A program made the translations under genes and the position numbers. This document shows, one piece after another, positions 5,282 to 5,932 of a stretch of DNA of 5,932 nucleotides. This stretch comes from Oscillospiraceae bacterium. GTDB lineage: Bacteria > Bacillota > Clostridia > Oscillospirales > Oscillospiraceae. The stretch covers positions 1 to 5,932 of the forward strand of contig JAISKY010000162.1 in assembly GCA_031260745.1 (NCBI GenBank), in the 5' to 3' direction. Below the pieces are notes generated by a model. The model was not told the origin of the DNA. It was given only the letters and a program-made list of their open reading frames with translations, and made no database searches. The stretch's first letter is position 1. Each line of letters starts with the position of its first letter.

Positions 5282-5932
5282 TTATCCTCGCTTCTTCAAT
5301 TTCAGGATTTCGCGGGCTTCGTCGGGTGTCGCGATGTCCATTTCAAGCTCGCGGATTATGCGTACCATACGCTCCACAAGCTCCGCGTTCGACTTCGCTA
5401 ACTGTCCGTACGAATAGTATATGTTGTCCTCCATACCTACGCGGACGTTGCCGCCTTTAAGCATACCGTAGGTAACTCCGGGAAGTTGGTTCGAGGAAAT
5501 CGCCATAGTTGACCAGTTCGCGGGAGTATGTCCGGCGTTGCGGTTGACAAGTTCAATCATAAAGTCGTGGTTCGGCTGAGTGTACGAAATCGCGCCCTGA
5601 CTGACCTTATTCATACCCATTACGAGCGTCAACGAAACCGGGTCCGCGAGAACTCCTGCGGGTACCAGATGCTGGAATACGTCCTCGATTGATTCCGCGT
5701 TGAAAACCTCAATCTCCGGTTTGATACCAAGCTCTATCATACGGTTCGCCTGCTTGATGAGCCAGTCGCGCCGCCACTCGTAGATAAACTTGAGGTCCTG
5801 CCACACGGTGTCAATCAGCGAGGTATCGAGCGAACACATATCAGGCAACGCGTCGCGGATACTGTCGTCGTATAGGAGCGCAACTCCGTCGTCGGCGGTA
5901 GAGCCGGGGTGAGTCGCGGGAGCAGTAGAGTT
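5282..5932 (-). CDS. Beta-keto acid cleavage enzyme (BKACE; Kce/DUF849 family), N-terminus outside window
   Basis: The frame is open to the right edge and ends at TAA 5284-5282, so 216 residues are visible of a family usually about 275-310 long; roughly 60-90 N-terminal residues are missing. Family marks are IKPEIEVF, the GGNVRVGMEDN block near 160-170, LAKSNAELVERMVRI and the terminal IATPDEAREIL. In the block, Arg, Glu and Asp (visible residues 164, 168, 169) have the spacing of Kce R226, the zinc ligand E230 and D231. The two zinc histidines lie in the missing part. The family condenses a beta-keto acid with acetyl-CoA and splits it into acetoacetate and a new acyl-CoA. Founding member Kce acts on 3-keto-5-aminohexanoate (lysine fermentation); others use dehydrocarnitine and more. 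The substrate here is unknown. A TTG at 5848 lies mid-protein and is not the start. Confidence 0.92.
   Translation of the reverse strand, partial: NSTAPATHPGSTADDGVALLYDDSIRDALPDMCSLDTSLIDTVWQDLKFIYEWRRDWLIKQANRMIELGIKPEIEVFNAESIEDVFQHLVPAGVLADPVSLTLVMGMNKVSQGAISYTQPNHDFMIELVNRNAGHTPANWSTMAISSNQLPGVTYGMLKGGNVRVGMEDNIYYSYGQLAKSNAELVERMVRIIRELEMDIATPDEAREILKLKKRG

Noticed and set aside
5282..5848. BKACE as a complete 188-residue protein starting at TTG 5848
   Set aside because: The frame stays open to the window edge, the residues upstream continue the protein, and the family is about 100 residues longer with essential N-terminal histidines.

Overview
The window looks like part of the chromosome of an anaerobic, monoderm, Clostridia-like bacterium (Firmicutes). 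The evidence is three S-layer homology (SLH) domains at the end of one protein, strong AGGAGG-type ribosome binding sites, a single-chain acyl-CoA:carboxylate CoA-transferase, and a beta-keto acid cleavage enzyme of the kind found in amino-acid and carnitine fermenters. The exact lineage cannot be fixed from the sequence alone. Coding density is high, and no stretch longer than about 135 bases lacks a gene.

Layout. Bases 2-628 (+) are the C-terminal end of an SLH-domain surface protein whose start lies to the left of the window. It converges, with a 20-base gap, on a six-gene minus-strand set that fills the rest. In transcription order (right to left) this set is: a beta-keto acid cleavage enzyme (BKACE, cut by the right edge, 5282-5932), a small lipoprotein (4754-5275), a 3-hydroxyacyl-CoA dehydrogenase-family NAD enzyme (3765-4727), a small cupin (3251-3712), a 525-residue CoA-transferase (1541-3118), and a DUF1848 protein (649-1539). 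Gaps are 6, 26, 52, 132 and 1 base. The set is therefore probably one operon, perhaps divided at the 132-base gap, which is occupied almost entirely by a purine/pyrimidine-asymmetric inverted repeat (3132-3257).

How the genes could work together (inference). A dehydrogenase oxidises a beta-hydroxy acid to a beta-keto acid. BKACE cleaves this with acetyl-CoA to give acetoacetate plus a new acyl-CoA. The CoA-transferase then moves CoA between acyl-CoA, acetate and acetoacetate. This is the logic of known carnitine degradation (carnitine dehydrogenase plus BKACE) and of lysine fermentation (Kce). The gene set here matches neither exactly: a cupin of unknown role and a secreted lipoprotein are embedded in it, and the other lysine-pathway genes are not visible. 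The substrate is unknown, and this is the most interesting point of the window.
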